Part shown: positions 6,484 through 14,110 of the stretch, piece by piece
Layout of the letters: the number at the start of each line of letters is the position of its first letter
How positions within the stretch are numbered: the stretch's first letter is position 1
The notes under the pieces: model-generated
What the model saw: only the letters and a program-made list of their open reading frames with translations
Told to the model about the DNA's origin: nothing
The model's database searches: none
NCBI GenBank assembly: GCA_041305085.1
Contig: JBFYMA010000003.1
Location: 1 to 42,336 of the forward strand
From: SURF-58 sp041305085
GTDB lineage: Archaea; Nanobdellota; Nanobdellia; Woesearchaeales; UBA9642
Length of the DNA stretch: 42,336 bases
Direction of reading: 5' to 3'
Made by a program: the position numbers and the translations under genes

Positions 6484-6666
6484 CCCATTTACTCCTATTT
6501 TCAGATTAACGGTTTTCCGAAGAATTCTTCACTTTCCGGGCTTTTCCTTCGCGTTCGTAAAAATATGCGAAAATCGTGCATAGCTTTCACTGGCAAAAGG
6601 TTCGCTTTACACCCCAACGATTGTTTTGTCGTCGGTGTTTGCGTCTCCCGGTGCAATGCTTTCTGT

Positions 6667-8652
6667 CTAGTGCTCAGCTATGTGCAAGGATTTTTTTCTT
6701 CCTTCATTTGTTGGCACGTCTTCGACTTCTAGCATTCCCAAATCTATCAATTCATTCTTAAGCTCGTTTCCTTTTCGGACTGACAAGCATAGATGCTGGT
6801 AGATTTGCGCGATTCCCATTTTGGGAAAAGTTTGTACTAGGTACAAAAATTGTCGTTGTGTTTGGTTTAGATTTGAAAAGCGTGATTCTTCCAGGATATT
6901 TGTAAACGGCTTCAACTGCTTTTTGTGGGTTTCCTTAGCTATTTTTAGTGCTTTGTCTATGTCTCCCAGCTTGAAGCCTGTTTTTTTGAAGTATTTTCTT
7001 GCCTCTGCAAGGTCATAATTCTGGCTGAACAAAACAAGAGCCTCGTCGTGGATATATTTTTGGAGATGGTTTTTTAAAATTTTGTTTCTTTTGTTCTCCC
7101 AGTCATCTATTGCTTTCTGCATTTTTTCCTGCAACTTATTTTTTTGAGCTATCTGTTCCTGGACAAACTTTTCAGAAACCTTTACGCCTGTAGCTGCAAA
7201 CGCTCCTTCGACCCTTTCAGCCTCTTTTGCGAGCTTTTCATCCTTGACGCTCTCGTAAAAAAAATTGAGCCTTTTCTCGTTTTTCAGCAGCCCTATTGTT
7301 CTTTCCTTGACTTTTTGGTCAGGTACGTTTATGTCCTTTATTTTGACCAGCGGAACGCTGATAAGGAATGGGTCATGGTATCTTTCTGCCAGCTTTACAA
7401 TGGCGCTTCCGACTTCGATTTTTCCAAACCACTCTTTTTCATAATACATGTTCATCAGCTTTGATACAACGTCCAGGTCTGCTGGAAGCTGCTGCTGGAA
7501 TGCCACATGGCATGCACTGTTTCCTATGACAACGTCGCTCAGCTTTGAGATGTGCTGGTCAAGGCATATGAGGCTTATGCCGTATTCCCTTATCTCCCTG
7601 TAAATTATTTCTGTTGTTGTCTCTTTTACAAAGTTTGGCTTGTCCTTCAAGAAGATGTTGTGCGCCTCATCAACAACTATTGCGTAATTGAAATTGTTTT
7701 TGTCCTCTGAAGCGTTTGCCTTTTTGTACTTGTATATGTATGTCAGGATGAATTCTGAGAAAAACTTTTTTTCATAGTTGTTCAGGGAGTTTAGCTCGAA
7801 TATTGCCTGTCTGTCAAAAATGTTCTCAACCAAAAAGCTGTCTGACTTTGCGTTGATTGATTCTCCAAAGTTTCCAAAAGTCAATGCCTCTGCAATCCTT
7901 GAAGCGCTCTCCAGCCACTCAGACTCCCTGCCCTTTTTTATAGCGTGTGCTTTGTTTTGTATCCTGTCCTTTACCTGGTGCCAGGTTGGGTAGTTCTGGC
8001 TGCCTTCATAGACTCCAAAATCCTCAAACATCTGATCCAGCACTTCCCTCAATATTTTGTGCACTCCGTAGTTCGCAGAAAAGCTCTCGACTATCAGATC
8101 GCACAAAATGTTTATCCACTCTTTTGGCGGAACTCCTGTTGGAGGCTGGTTTATATTTACTTTAAAATTTGCAATCTTTTTGTTTCCAATTGTAAAGCAG
8201 AGAATGTTTTTGTTGAGCATCAACAGGGGCCTGAAGCTTTTTTTCCAGTCAAACACCAGAAATGGCTTTTTCCTGAAGATAAAATTTCCTACTATCTGCA
8301 GCGCAAAGTTTGTTTTTCCAGAGCCGCTCATTCCTGTTATGCAGACGTGCCTTGGCCAGTCTTTTTCCCTGAGAGAGCAGGTATGCAGGGTTTCCTTGCC
8401 GTACTTCACAAAGCCTATAGGATATTCGCCTCTTACCAGCTCTGATTTTGGGGGCTCGAGCAGTATGTCATTGCTCAGCACTGACTGGCTTACATATTTC
8501 TGGAACAGCGCCCTGAGAGCTTTTTCTATCTGCATCTGCTCTTCCTTTGAATTTGCTAGAAGGTAGTTCATGTAGAGCTTTTCTATTTTTTCGCCAAAGA
8601 CTGGCTTGAGCCTTTTGCATATCTTTTCAATGTTTCTTATGTCGCTCTCCAT
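6667..8652 (-). CDS. HerA/FtsK-like P-loop ATPase with C-terminal winged helix
   Basis: 661 residues. An N-terminal helical region (1-75) leads to an ATPase core with Walker A GMSGSGKT (107-114) and Walker B YAIVVDEA (323-330), the pattern of archaeal HerA/DUF87-type DNA-pumping ATPases. After about residue 470 there is a long charged coiled coil (QEQIAQKNKLQEKMQKAI) and a C-terminal winged-helix-like segment (about 590-655). Probable role: DNA translocation or loading, with the tail binding DNA or a partner. It follows the coiled-coil gene at 8755-9210 on the same strand by 102 bases, so they likely form an operon. No ribosome binding site is seen. Confidence 0.8.
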   Translation of the reverse strand: MESDIRNIEKICKRLKPVFGEKIEKLYMNYLLANSKEEQMQIEKALRALFQKYVSQSVLSNDILLEPPKSELVRGEYPIGFVKYGKETLHTCSLREKDWPRHVCITGMSGSGKTNFALQIVGNFIFRKKPFLVFDWKKSFRPLLMLNKNILCFTIGNKKIANFKVNINQPPTGVPPKEWINILCDLIVESFSANYGVHKILREVLDQMFEDFGVYEGSQNYPTWHQVKDRIQNKAHAIKKGRESEWLESASRIAEALTFGNFGESINAKSDSFLVENIFDRQAIFELNSLNNYEKKFFSEFILTYIYKYKKANASEDKNNFNYAIVVDEAHNIFLKDKPNFVKETTTEIIYREIREYGISLICLDQHISKLSDVVIGNSACHVAFQQQLPADLDVVSKLMNMYYEKEWFGKIEVGSAIVKLAERYHDPFLISVPLVKIKDINVPDQKVKERTIGLLKNEKRLNFFYESVKDEKLAKEAERVEGAFAATGVKVSEKFVQEQIAQKNKLQEKMQKAIDDWENKRNKILKNHLQKYIHDEALVLFSQNYDLAEARKYFKKTGFKLGDIDKALKIAKETHKKQLKPFTNILEESRFSNLNQTQRQFLYLVQTFPKMGIAQIYQHLCLSVRKGNELKNELIDLGMLEVEDVPTNEGRKKSLHIAEH

Positions 8653-8754
8653 TTTGGGTATTGTTTTATTTTTTCTGTTTGATTGTTTTTTTGCTGTTGA
8701 GTATTTTTGTTATTTTTTGCTGCTTTGTGTTTATGCTTTTTTGGGCTGTATAGC

Positions 8755-9210
8755 TTATTTAAGAATGTTGTCAAGTATTCCCAGGTTGCTCTGCTTTTCT
8801 TCCATCTCTCTTGCAATCTCCCTTAATTCTTTTTTCAAAAGCGCTATATCTCTCCAGCAGTTGAGCTTTTCTTGCATCTTTCTTTCCTCCAGGTCAATGA
8901 GCTTTTGCCTGAGCTTGAGGTGCTCTGCAGTTACTGCCGGCTGTGTGGTTGCATCTATTGGAACTTTGGAGAGTATGCTGTTTATCTCCAATTTTGACTC
9001 CTCTATATCCATGAACAGCTCTTTTTTCAGGGTTTCTCTTGTCTGGATAAGGTTGGCTATATCTGCTATGTTCTTCTGTATAGCCTCTATTTTTACCCCG
9101 CTGAGGTCTTTAAAAAGGCTGCCAAAGTCCTCTTCTTTTTTCTGTGTATACTTTTTTGTGTTTCCCTGCTCTTTCAGTATAAAACCATCCAACAGGTCAT
9201 CTCCGGTCAT
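8755..9210 (-). CDS. coiled-coil protein upstream of HerA-like ATPase
   Basis: 151 residues from ATG at 9210. Heptad-rich helices dominate residues 40-80 (IEAIQKNIADIANLIQTRETL) and 95-150 (KLRQKLIDLEERKMQEKLN). No membrane segment. AGGTGAG lies five bases upstream of the ATG and matches the 3' end of archaeal 16S rRNA. Position suggests it is an assembly partner or regulator of the ATPase downstream; this is inference. Its promoter is the CGAAAAC plus TTTTTAAA element at 9246-9262. Confidence 0.65.
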   Translation of the reverse strand: MTGDDLLDGFILKEQGNTKKYTQKKEEDFGSLFKDLSGVKIEAIQKNIADIANLIQTRETLKKELFMDIEESKLEINSILSKVPIDATTQPAVTAEHLKLRQKLIDLEERKMQEKLNCWRDIALLKKELREIAREMEEKQSNLGILDNILK

Positions 9211-9245
9211 TTTCTCACCTTTTTGGAAGGTGGTTAAAGGAATGC

Positions 9246-9262
9246 ATTTAAAAAGTTTTCGG
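9246..9262 (-). promoter_or_regulatory. BRE-TATA promoter of the coiled-coil/ATPase operon
   Basis: On the minus strand CCGAAAAC is followed by TTTTTAAA, about 40 bases before the start at 9210. The CGAAAA block directly upstream of the TATA recurs at four other promoters in the window (10359, 10476, 26300, 27437). Confidence 0.55.
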
Positions 9263-9335
9263 TTTTGTAGTTACTATTCAGTAGTGTTAAGAGATTTCAG
9301 CAAGGTTTAAATACTAGCATCTCCAAAAATTAGCT

Positions 9336-9464
9336 ATGGGCGGAGCAAGCATAATAGGCAACCTTGCACTTTATTTTAAGAGCCTGCCACAGGACAAGCT
9401 CTTTGCGTGGTTTGCGATACTCATAGGCTTTTTCCTGATAATTATAGCACTCATCATTTGGTGA
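9336..9464 (+). CDS. 42-aa single-pass membrane protein, leaderless
   Basis: Forty-two residues from ATG at 9336 (MGGASIIGNLALYFKSLPQD) with a membrane helix at the C-terminal half (WFAILIGFFLIIIALIIW) and stop directly after it. A TATA element TTTAAATA lies at 9306-9313, about 25 bases before the ATG, typical of leaderless archaeal mRNA. No family recognised. It is divergent from the HerA operon. Confidence 0.6.
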   Translation: MGGASIIGNLALYFKSLPQDKLFAWFAILIGFFLIIIALIIW

Positions 9465-9517
9465 AAACAATAAGCTTATATACTTAAACATCTAAAAAAT
9501 CCAAAAAGGACAAAAAA

Positions 9518-9733
9518 ATGGGACAGCAAGAAGTATATGATTTTTTATGCAAGCATGCAGGAAAGTGGTTTACCAGCAGAGAGATTTCTGAAAAGCTGGG
9601 AGTATCCATAGGATCTGTAACCATGAGCCTGAAAAAGCTCAGAAAGACCAACATAATCAAGTACAAAAACACAGGCAAAAGAAACACGTTTATGTACAAG
9701 GTCGACAAGTCAGAAAGAAAGCGCAAGAAATAG
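9518..9733 (+). CDS. winged-helix DNA-binding protein
   Basis: 71 residues: helix-turn-helix KWFTSREISEKLGVSIGSVT and recognition helix followed by LRKTNIIKYKNTGKRNTFMY wing, then a basic tail KSERKRKK. This is a stand-alone MarR/MTH-like winged helix typical of archaeal small regulators. TATA (TTATATACTT) at about 9476-9485 gives a start about 30 bases downstream; AAAAGGAC near the start may help. Target unknown; the adjacent HerA operon and 42-aa gene are candidates. Confidence 0.7.
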   Translation: MGQQEVYDFLCKHAGKWFTSREISEKLGVSIGSVTMSLKKLRKTNIIKYKNTGKRNTFMYKVDKSERKRKK

Positions 9734-9900
9734 TGCTTATGACAGAGCTTATAGTTCTCAAGCCTTCTACAAGATGAATTCAAAGAGTACAGAATGTTTT
9801 CTAATTCAGGGGGTGATTGGGATTGCAGAGATTGGGAAGGAGGGCAAGGTTTATTATCAGAAGTATAATTTATTATATCATTATCATTTTATGATCATTT

Positions 9901-10028
9901 CAGGATGGGTATGGCTGCGCAGTGCGCAGCTTAGGTCCGCCAGAGGCGGGTAAAGACCAGGCTCTGCCCGGCAATGATTGCGCAGTATTGCGCAATCCAG
10001 GCTGGCTGTGCCAGTTTAAGCCATCCTG
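9901..10028. repeat. four-hairpin closed element
   Basis: CAGGATGG (9901-9908) pairs with CCATCCTG (10021-10028). Inside are four perfect hairpins: GCTGCGCA/TGCGCAGC (9914-9930), CCGCC/GGCGG (9937-9949), GATTGCGCA/TGCGCAATC (9976-9997) and CTGGC/GCCAG (10002-10014). A shortened, diverged relative of the first hairpin region sits at 27546-27572. The gap 9734-10177 holds no gene apart from this. Same architecture as the elements at 3025, 11720 and 15083. Confidence 0.65.
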
Positions 10029-10177
10029 AGAATTACTACATAAATATAATGCTTTTAATGATGCAACTAATGCTGGATAATGCCATTAATCAATCAAATA
10101 ACAGCCAAACCCGCCAAAATAACGCCAATTCTCCCAATAGATAATCCTGCGTAATAAGAACTTGTCATACTTTATGC

Positions 10178-10336
10178 TTAGGCATACTCGTCTTTGCCCT
10201 TGTTGGACTCTTCTACGTCTTCGTCGTAGCCTCTCATGAATGCCTCTTCTGAGTCATCTATCTCGTCTTCTTCCCTGAGGTCTTCGACATCCTCTGCTTC
10301 GTAGTAGTCCTCTCCATGCTCTTGGTCGTCATCCAT
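10178..10336 (-). CDS. 52-aa highly acidic mini-protein
   Basis: Fifty-two residues from ATG at 10336, beginning MDDDQEHGEDYYEAEDVEDL and ending NKGKDEYA; about half the residues are Asp or Glu. It is led by a clear promoter (CGAAAACTATATAAA, 10359-10374) placed about 25-30 bases before the start. No domain recognised. Such acidic peptides can act as nucleic-acid mimics or as tails that bind basic proteins; here that is only a guess. The strong promoter and consistent reading frame argue that it is real. Confidence 0.6.
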   Translation of the reverse strand: MDDDQEHGEDYYEAEDVEDLREEDEIDDSEEAFMRGYDEDVEESNKGKDEYA

Positions 10337-10358
10337 GGCTTGACAAATCTGGTGAATG

Positions 10359-10374
10359 GTTTATATAGTTTTCG
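10359..10374 (-). promoter_or_regulatory. BRE-TATA promoter of the acidic mini-protein
   Basis: Minus strand reads TTCGAAAACTATATAAACC. BRE CGAAAA abuts TATA CTATATAAA; the start codon follows at about 25 bases, so the transcript is leaderless or nearly so. Confidence 0.65.
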
Positions 10375-10475
10375 AAGCGACAGACCGAAACATTTAAATA
10401 ATAATGATTTGTTATTAAATAGTGGTAAGTATATAAGTATATGCTTTATATATAGTCTATATAAAGACTTAAAAA

Positions 10476-10492
10476 TCGAAAACTTTATATAC
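10476..10492 (+). promoter_or_regulatory. BRE-TATA promoter upstream of TFE
   Basis: TCGAAAACTTTATATAC matches the other CGAAAA-TATA promoters. Expected transcription start is near 10516, about 100 bases before the chosen TFE start. The preceding 10425-10470 is a run of TATA-like alternations containing a small hairpin AGTCT/AGACT, possibly an operator. Confidence 0.6.
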
Positions 10493-10619
10493 TAGCTTGC
10501 CCAGAAATAAGATTAATTGGGGGTATGACAGAAACGGATACTACGGTAAGTTGTCTTCGCGCAAACATGCGCAGCCTATATTTATAGCCGTCACTGTCCT
10601 GTTCTGGAAAAAAATCAAG

Positions 10620-11276
10620 ATGGCAAAAAAAACAAAATCAACCAAAAAAACTGCAAATGCAAACACAAAGCATGGCAAAAAGCCTAAAAAGCCTACTAAG
10701 AAGGTGGGCGTATATGCAAAAGCCAAGAAACAGCTCAAGGCAATAATTCCTAAGCAGAAAAAGGCAAAAATGACTCAAAACACCAAACTTATTGATGAAG
10801 TGGTTACCGAGCTTGTCGGAGCAGAGGCATTACCAATAGTTATGTACCTTAGGGGAAAGAGTAATGTTTCTGAATTTATAGTTGCCGAGCAGGTAGGAGA
10901 GGAGATACACAGGACAAGAAATATACTTTATAGGCTTCTGGAGCATAACATAGTGTTTTTCAAAAGAAAAAAGGACAAAGTAAAAGGTTGGTATATATGC
11001 TACTGGGACTTTAATGAAAAAGCCCTGCCCCATTTAAAGCAGAAAATACTTCATAGCAAGATTGACAAGCTAAGGGAGAGGCTGGGCAAGGAAAACACAA
11101 GTATGTTCTATATGTGCAGGAACGCATGCATAAGAATGGACTTTGACAAGGCAGTTGACTTTAACTTCAAGTGCCCGGAATGCGGAGAGATAATGCAGGA
11201 ACAAGACAATTCAAGAACAATAGAGTTCATAAAAGAAAGATTAAAGCAGCTTGAAGCAATGCCTGCAATAGCATGA
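10620..11276 (+). CDS. tfe: transcription factor E, alpha subunit (TFE)
   Basis: 218 residues from ATG at 10620. The first 45 residues are a Lys/Thr-rich tail (MAKKTKSTKKTANANTKHGK), absent from most family members. A winged helix follows (ELVGAEALPIVMYLRG through TRNILYRLLEHNIVFFKRKK), then a zinc ribbon with Cys pairs near 165-187 (MCRNAC and KCPECG). TFE stabilises the open complex of archaeal RNA polymerase. Usual length is 160-190, so the basic tail is an addition. The frame is open back to TTG 10497; I prefer 10620 because the upstream part is not TFE-like. It overlaps the DUF192 gene by four bases (ATGA). Confidence 0.88.
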   Translation: MAKKTKSTKKTANANTKHGKKPKKPTKKVGVYAKAKKQLKAIIPKQKKAKMTQNTKLIDEVVTELVGAEALPIVMYLRGKSNVSEFIVAEQVGEEIHRTRNILYRLLEHNIVFFKRKKDKVKGWYICYWDFNEKALPHLKQKILHSKIDKLRERLGKENTSMFYMCRNACIRMDFDKAVDFNFKCPECGEIMQEQDNSRTIEFIKERLKQLEAMPAIA

Positions 11277-11605
11277 AAAACATTAAACTAGGCTCCTTTG
11301 CAATAAATGCTAAGGAGCTGAATTCTTCTTTTTCCCAGGCAATAGGCCTGATGTTTCAAAAGCCAAAGCCAGTGCTTATGGATTTTAAAAAAGTGCGCAA
11401 AAGCCTTGGGGTGCATATGCTGTTCTGCTTCTGGCCGCTGGACCTGGTGTTTATGGACAAGACAAAAAACGTGGTTGAGCTCAAACAAGGCTTAAAGCCA
11501 TTCACATTCTATAATGTAAAACACCCATCACAGTACCTTCTGGAGCTCCCTGAAGGATGGATAAAAAAGCATGAAATAGCGCTGAATAAAAAGCTGGAAT
11601 TCTGA
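11273..11605 (+). CDS. DUF192 family protein
   Basis: 110 residues. It shows the DUF192 pattern: SQAIGLMFQ, then HMLFCFWPLDLVFMDKTKNV (matching the GMLF...PLDIIFID core) and LELPEGWIKK near the end. The family is a small beta-barrel of unknown biochemical role, often secreted, but here there is no signal peptide. Translationally coupled to TFE through an ATGA overlap, so it is the second gene of that operon. Confidence 0.8.
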   Translation: MKNIKLGSFAINAKELNSSFSQAIGLMFQKPKPVLMDFKKVRKSLGVHMLFCFWPLDLVFMDKTKNVVELKQGLKPFTFYNVKHPSQYLLELPEGWIKKHEIALNKKLEF

Positions 11606-11618
11606 AACCTCAATTTGT

Positions 11619-11642
11619 CATAAAATTTATCATAAAATTTAT
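11619..11642. repeat. 12-bp tandem repeat, two copies
   Basis: CATAAAATTTAT occurs twice head to tail, followed by a partial third (CATAATAAT). It is A/T-rich, a few bases beyond the DUF192 stop. Confidence 0.6.
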
Positions 11643-11719
11643 CATAATAATCATACTCGATGAATTCAAAGAGTGCAAGCGTTGGAGATGCAGATGAAAC
11701 TTTTGGCTCATATTCTTGA

Positions 11720-11785
11720 CTGCTCCAGAAAACACCAGGCAAAGCCTGGCAAAACCCTGCCAAAGGCAGGTGAGTGCTGGAGCAG
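11720..11785. repeat. two-hairpin closed element
   Basis: CTGCTCCAG (11720-11728) pairs with CTGGAGCAG (11777-11785), enclosing CCAGGC-AAA-GCCTGG (11735-11749) and CCTGCC-AAA-GGCAGG (11756-11770). Both inner loops are AAA. Same design as 9901-10028 and 15083-15299. Confidence 0.65.
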
Positions 11786-11822
11786 CGCGGAACAGCAGCA
11801 ACTAAATGCAGAATAACATAGT

Positions 11823-11866
11823 AGTATAAATGCAGTATAAATGCAGTATAAATGCAGTATAAATAC
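11823..11866. repeat. 11-bp tandem repeat, four copies
   Basis: AGTATAAATGC is repeated three times and followed by AGTATAAATAC. Each unit contains a TATA-like TATAAAT, about 110-150 bases upstream of the permease start; the functional TATA is nearer (11942). Confidence 0.8.
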
Positions 11867-11941
11867 AGCAGCAAAAAAATAGCTGTAAATGTATTGTTTA
11901 TGATGTTCTGCTATCTTCACCACTGCAAGATAGAAAGAATA

Positions 11942-11951
11942 ATTTATATAA
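11942..11951 (+). promoter_or_regulatory. TATA box of permease-methyltransferase gene
   Basis: TTTATATAAG lies about 25-30 bases before the ATG at 11973, with no ribosome binding site: a leaderless start. Confidence 0.6.
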
Positions 11952-11972
11952 GCGCTTTTTTCTTATAAGAAC

Positions 11973-13889
11973 ATGGTTGAGCTAAAGAGGAGTCTGGGTT
12001 ATACAGCGATAATTGCCTTGAGCCTTACTGCAATGATGGGAACAGGGCTGTTTTTCGGCACAACAATCGCTGCCCAGACAAACAATCTGGGAAACGCCTC
12101 TATTATAGCCTGGGTTATCCTTGCAGCAATTTCCATCTATGTTTCATCCTGCTTTGCAGAGCTCTCCAGCATGTTCCCAAACGCAGGCGGAGTTTATGAG
12201 TTTGCAAAGCGTGCATATGGCAGGTTTATAAGCTTTATGGTGGGATGGGTTACATGGCTGGTAGGCAACATCACAGCAACAGTGATGATAGTTGCAAGCA
12301 TTGACACCATTTTTCCTTATGGAGGCCAGTTTTTAAAGATGGGAATCGCGCTGGGCCTCATCATAGTGCTCAACCTGATAGCATACAAAGGAATAGAAGC
12401 CAGCACCAAAGTGCTCATAGTGCTTGCAACTATAACAATCATTATGCTTATCGCTGTTCTTGTTCCTGGAAGCTTCCAGATAAACATTCAAAATTATACC
12501 CCTTTTTTGACAGTGCCTGGCTATCTCATATTTGTAAGCCTGTTTTTTATCATGGAGTCATTGTTTGGCTGGGAAAGCGCCACGTTTTTGTCAGAAGAAA
12601 CAGTTCGGCCTGAACGGGTTATTCCAAAATCTCTTATTATAGCAACAGTCATTTCAGGAATAGTAGCAGTGCTTATTCCTGTGATAACTCTAGGAGTTAT
12701 ACCCTGGCAGAGCATGCATACAGCAAATTTTTTACAGCTTGCCTCGCTTATTTATGGTGTGGGATCGTCAAAGATTTTTGTTGCTGCAATAGCCATAACA
12801 ATGATCGCAGCCAGCGCAGGAGTTGTTGTGAGCAATCCGAGATTGCTGTTGGCGTTGGCAAGAGATAAGCTGTTTATTGAGCAGCTTGCAGATATCCACC
12901 CTAAAAACAGGACTCCTTACAAAGCAATACTTTTTCAGATGGTGGTTTCAGTGATAGTGCTTATGGCTGTGCTGATAATGGGCGCAGGAGCCTACCAAAC
13001 CCTTCTCAGCCTGCTGGTTCCGTTGGCGCTTCTGATGTATATCTCGGTTCTTTTGGCAGTTGTGATTCTGAGATTCAAGGATCCTTACAGGGTTAGGCTT
13101 TACAGGGCGCCTCTGGGAAAAATAGGCCCAATCATCATTTCACTGATTTACATGGCAATAATTGGTGCATGGATTTATTTTGAGCCAGGAGGGCTGCAGC
13201 TCTTCAGGATGGCGCTTTCTTTTGTGGTATTCGGCATACCAATATTTCTTTTGCTCTTATTTTACTACAACCCCTCAACTGTTATAGGGTTTAACAACAG
13301 GTTTGCAGGCATATCTATGAAGATGGAGGACTTTTTCCTTCCTTTGAGGATGAGAAAGGAAATACTGGATATTTTTAAGGACATCAAAGGCAAAACAATC
13401 CTGGAATATGGGGCAGGGGTCGGCACGCTTACAATGCACTTAATGGAAAGGATTGGCCCGACAGGAAAAGTTGTGGCAACAGATGCAAGCTATAAAAACC
13501 TCAAGCTTTTGGAAAAAAGGCTTAAAAAAGAGGGCATAACCAACACATACCTTATACACGATGAGCACCAGTTCAACAGGCTGCACCCATCTGTAAAAGG
13601 GGTTGACGTTGTTTTTTCTGTGGGAATGATGAGCTATCTGCAGGACGTAGACAAAGTGCTCAAAGAGCTGAGTGACGTTCTGCCAGACCAGGGAAAAATC
13701 TGCATGATTGACTATGTGAACTTTTTCAAGATAATACCTGACCCAAAGTGGATGAGCAGCGAAGAAGCCATAAAGGATCACTTCAGAAGGGCTGGCTTCA
13801 GCGTTAAGGTAAAGGTAAAGAAAGGAATTCTCTGGAACTTTTTAATGGTTTACGGCATAAAAACACACTTTGATGTTCCGTTTATATGA
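11973..13889 (+). CDS. APC-family amino-acid permease fused to a SAM methyltransferase
   Basis: 638 residues in one continuous frame. Residues 1 to about 435 form an amino acid-polyamine-organocation permease with about 12 membrane helices; the first helix carries the family signature MMGTGLFFG. Residues about 445-638 are a soluble class I methyltransferase: motif I ILEYGAGVGTLT (near 475-487), acidic loop VVATDAS, then a post-I region and VFSVGMMSYL. The permease would import or exchange an amino acid or amine; the tail, inside the cell, could modify the cargo or a lipid. I know of no standard family with this fusion. The tail also resembles phosphatidylethanolamine N-methyltransferase-type enzymes, which are likewise membrane-linked. 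Confidence 0.8.
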   Translation: MVELKRSLGYTAIIALSLTAMMGTGLFFGTTIAAQTNNLGNASIIAWVILAAISIYVSSCFAELSSMFPNAGGVYEFAKRAYGRFISFMVGWVTWLVGNITATVMIVASIDTIFPYGGQFLKMGIALGLIIVLNLIAYKGIEASTKVLIVLATITIIMLIAVLVPGSFQINIQNYTPFLTVPGYLIFVSLFFIMESLFGWESATFLSEETVRPERVIPKSLIIATVISGIVAVLIPVITLGVIPWQSMHTANFLQLASLIYGVGSSKIFVAAIAITMIAASAGVVVSNPRLLLALARDKLFIEQLADIHPKNRTPYKAILFQMVVSVIVLMAVLIMGAGAYQTLLSLLVPLALLMYISVLLAVVILRFKDPYRVRLYRAPLGKIGPIIISLIYMAIIGAWIYFEPGGLQLFRMALSFVVFGIPIFLLLLFYYNPSTVIGFNNRFAGISMKMEDFFLPLRMRKEILDIFKDIKGKTILEYGAGVGTLTMHLMERIGPTGKVVATDASYKNLKLLEKRLKKEGITNTYLIHDEHQFNRLHPSVKGVDVVFSVGMMSYLQDVDKVLKELSDVLPDQGKICMIDYVNFFKIIPDPKWMSSEEAIKDHFRRAGFSVKVKVKKGILWNFLMVYGIKTHFDVPFI

Positions 13890-13894
13890 ATTGG

Positions 13895-14098
13895 TTATAG
13901 TTTCTCCAAATAGTTCAGAAACTTGAAGTATTCAAGCGCGCAGTCCCTGCAATACACATTGTTTGGAATTCCCCTCATGCAGAACTCTGCAGGGTCATTG
14001 CAAATTATGCACTTTTTGCTGTTCAGGTTTTTTTCCAGTTTTTTCTCTGCCTGCTTTACTTTTAGCTTTACACTAAGCTTTTTAGGTTGATCATTCAT
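13895..14098 (-). CDS. small zinc-finger protein
   Basis: 67 residues from ATG at 14098. A basic helical N-terminus (KKLSVKLKVKQAEKKLEKNL) is followed by a four-Cys knuckle: CIIC (about 36-39) and CRDC (about 55-58). The C-terminus is ALEYFKFLNYLEKL. It resembles single zinc-finger mini-proteins common in archaea. The stop lies six bases from the end of the convergent permease gene, and the start is 12 bases beyond the SppA stop on the same strand, so it is probably in the SppA operon. Confidence 0.6.
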   Translation of the reverse strand: MNDQPKKLSVKLKVKQAEKKLEKNLNSKKCIICNDPAEFCMRGIPNNVYCRDCALEYFKFLNYLEKL

Positions 14099-14110
14099 GA
14101 AAATGAGTTT

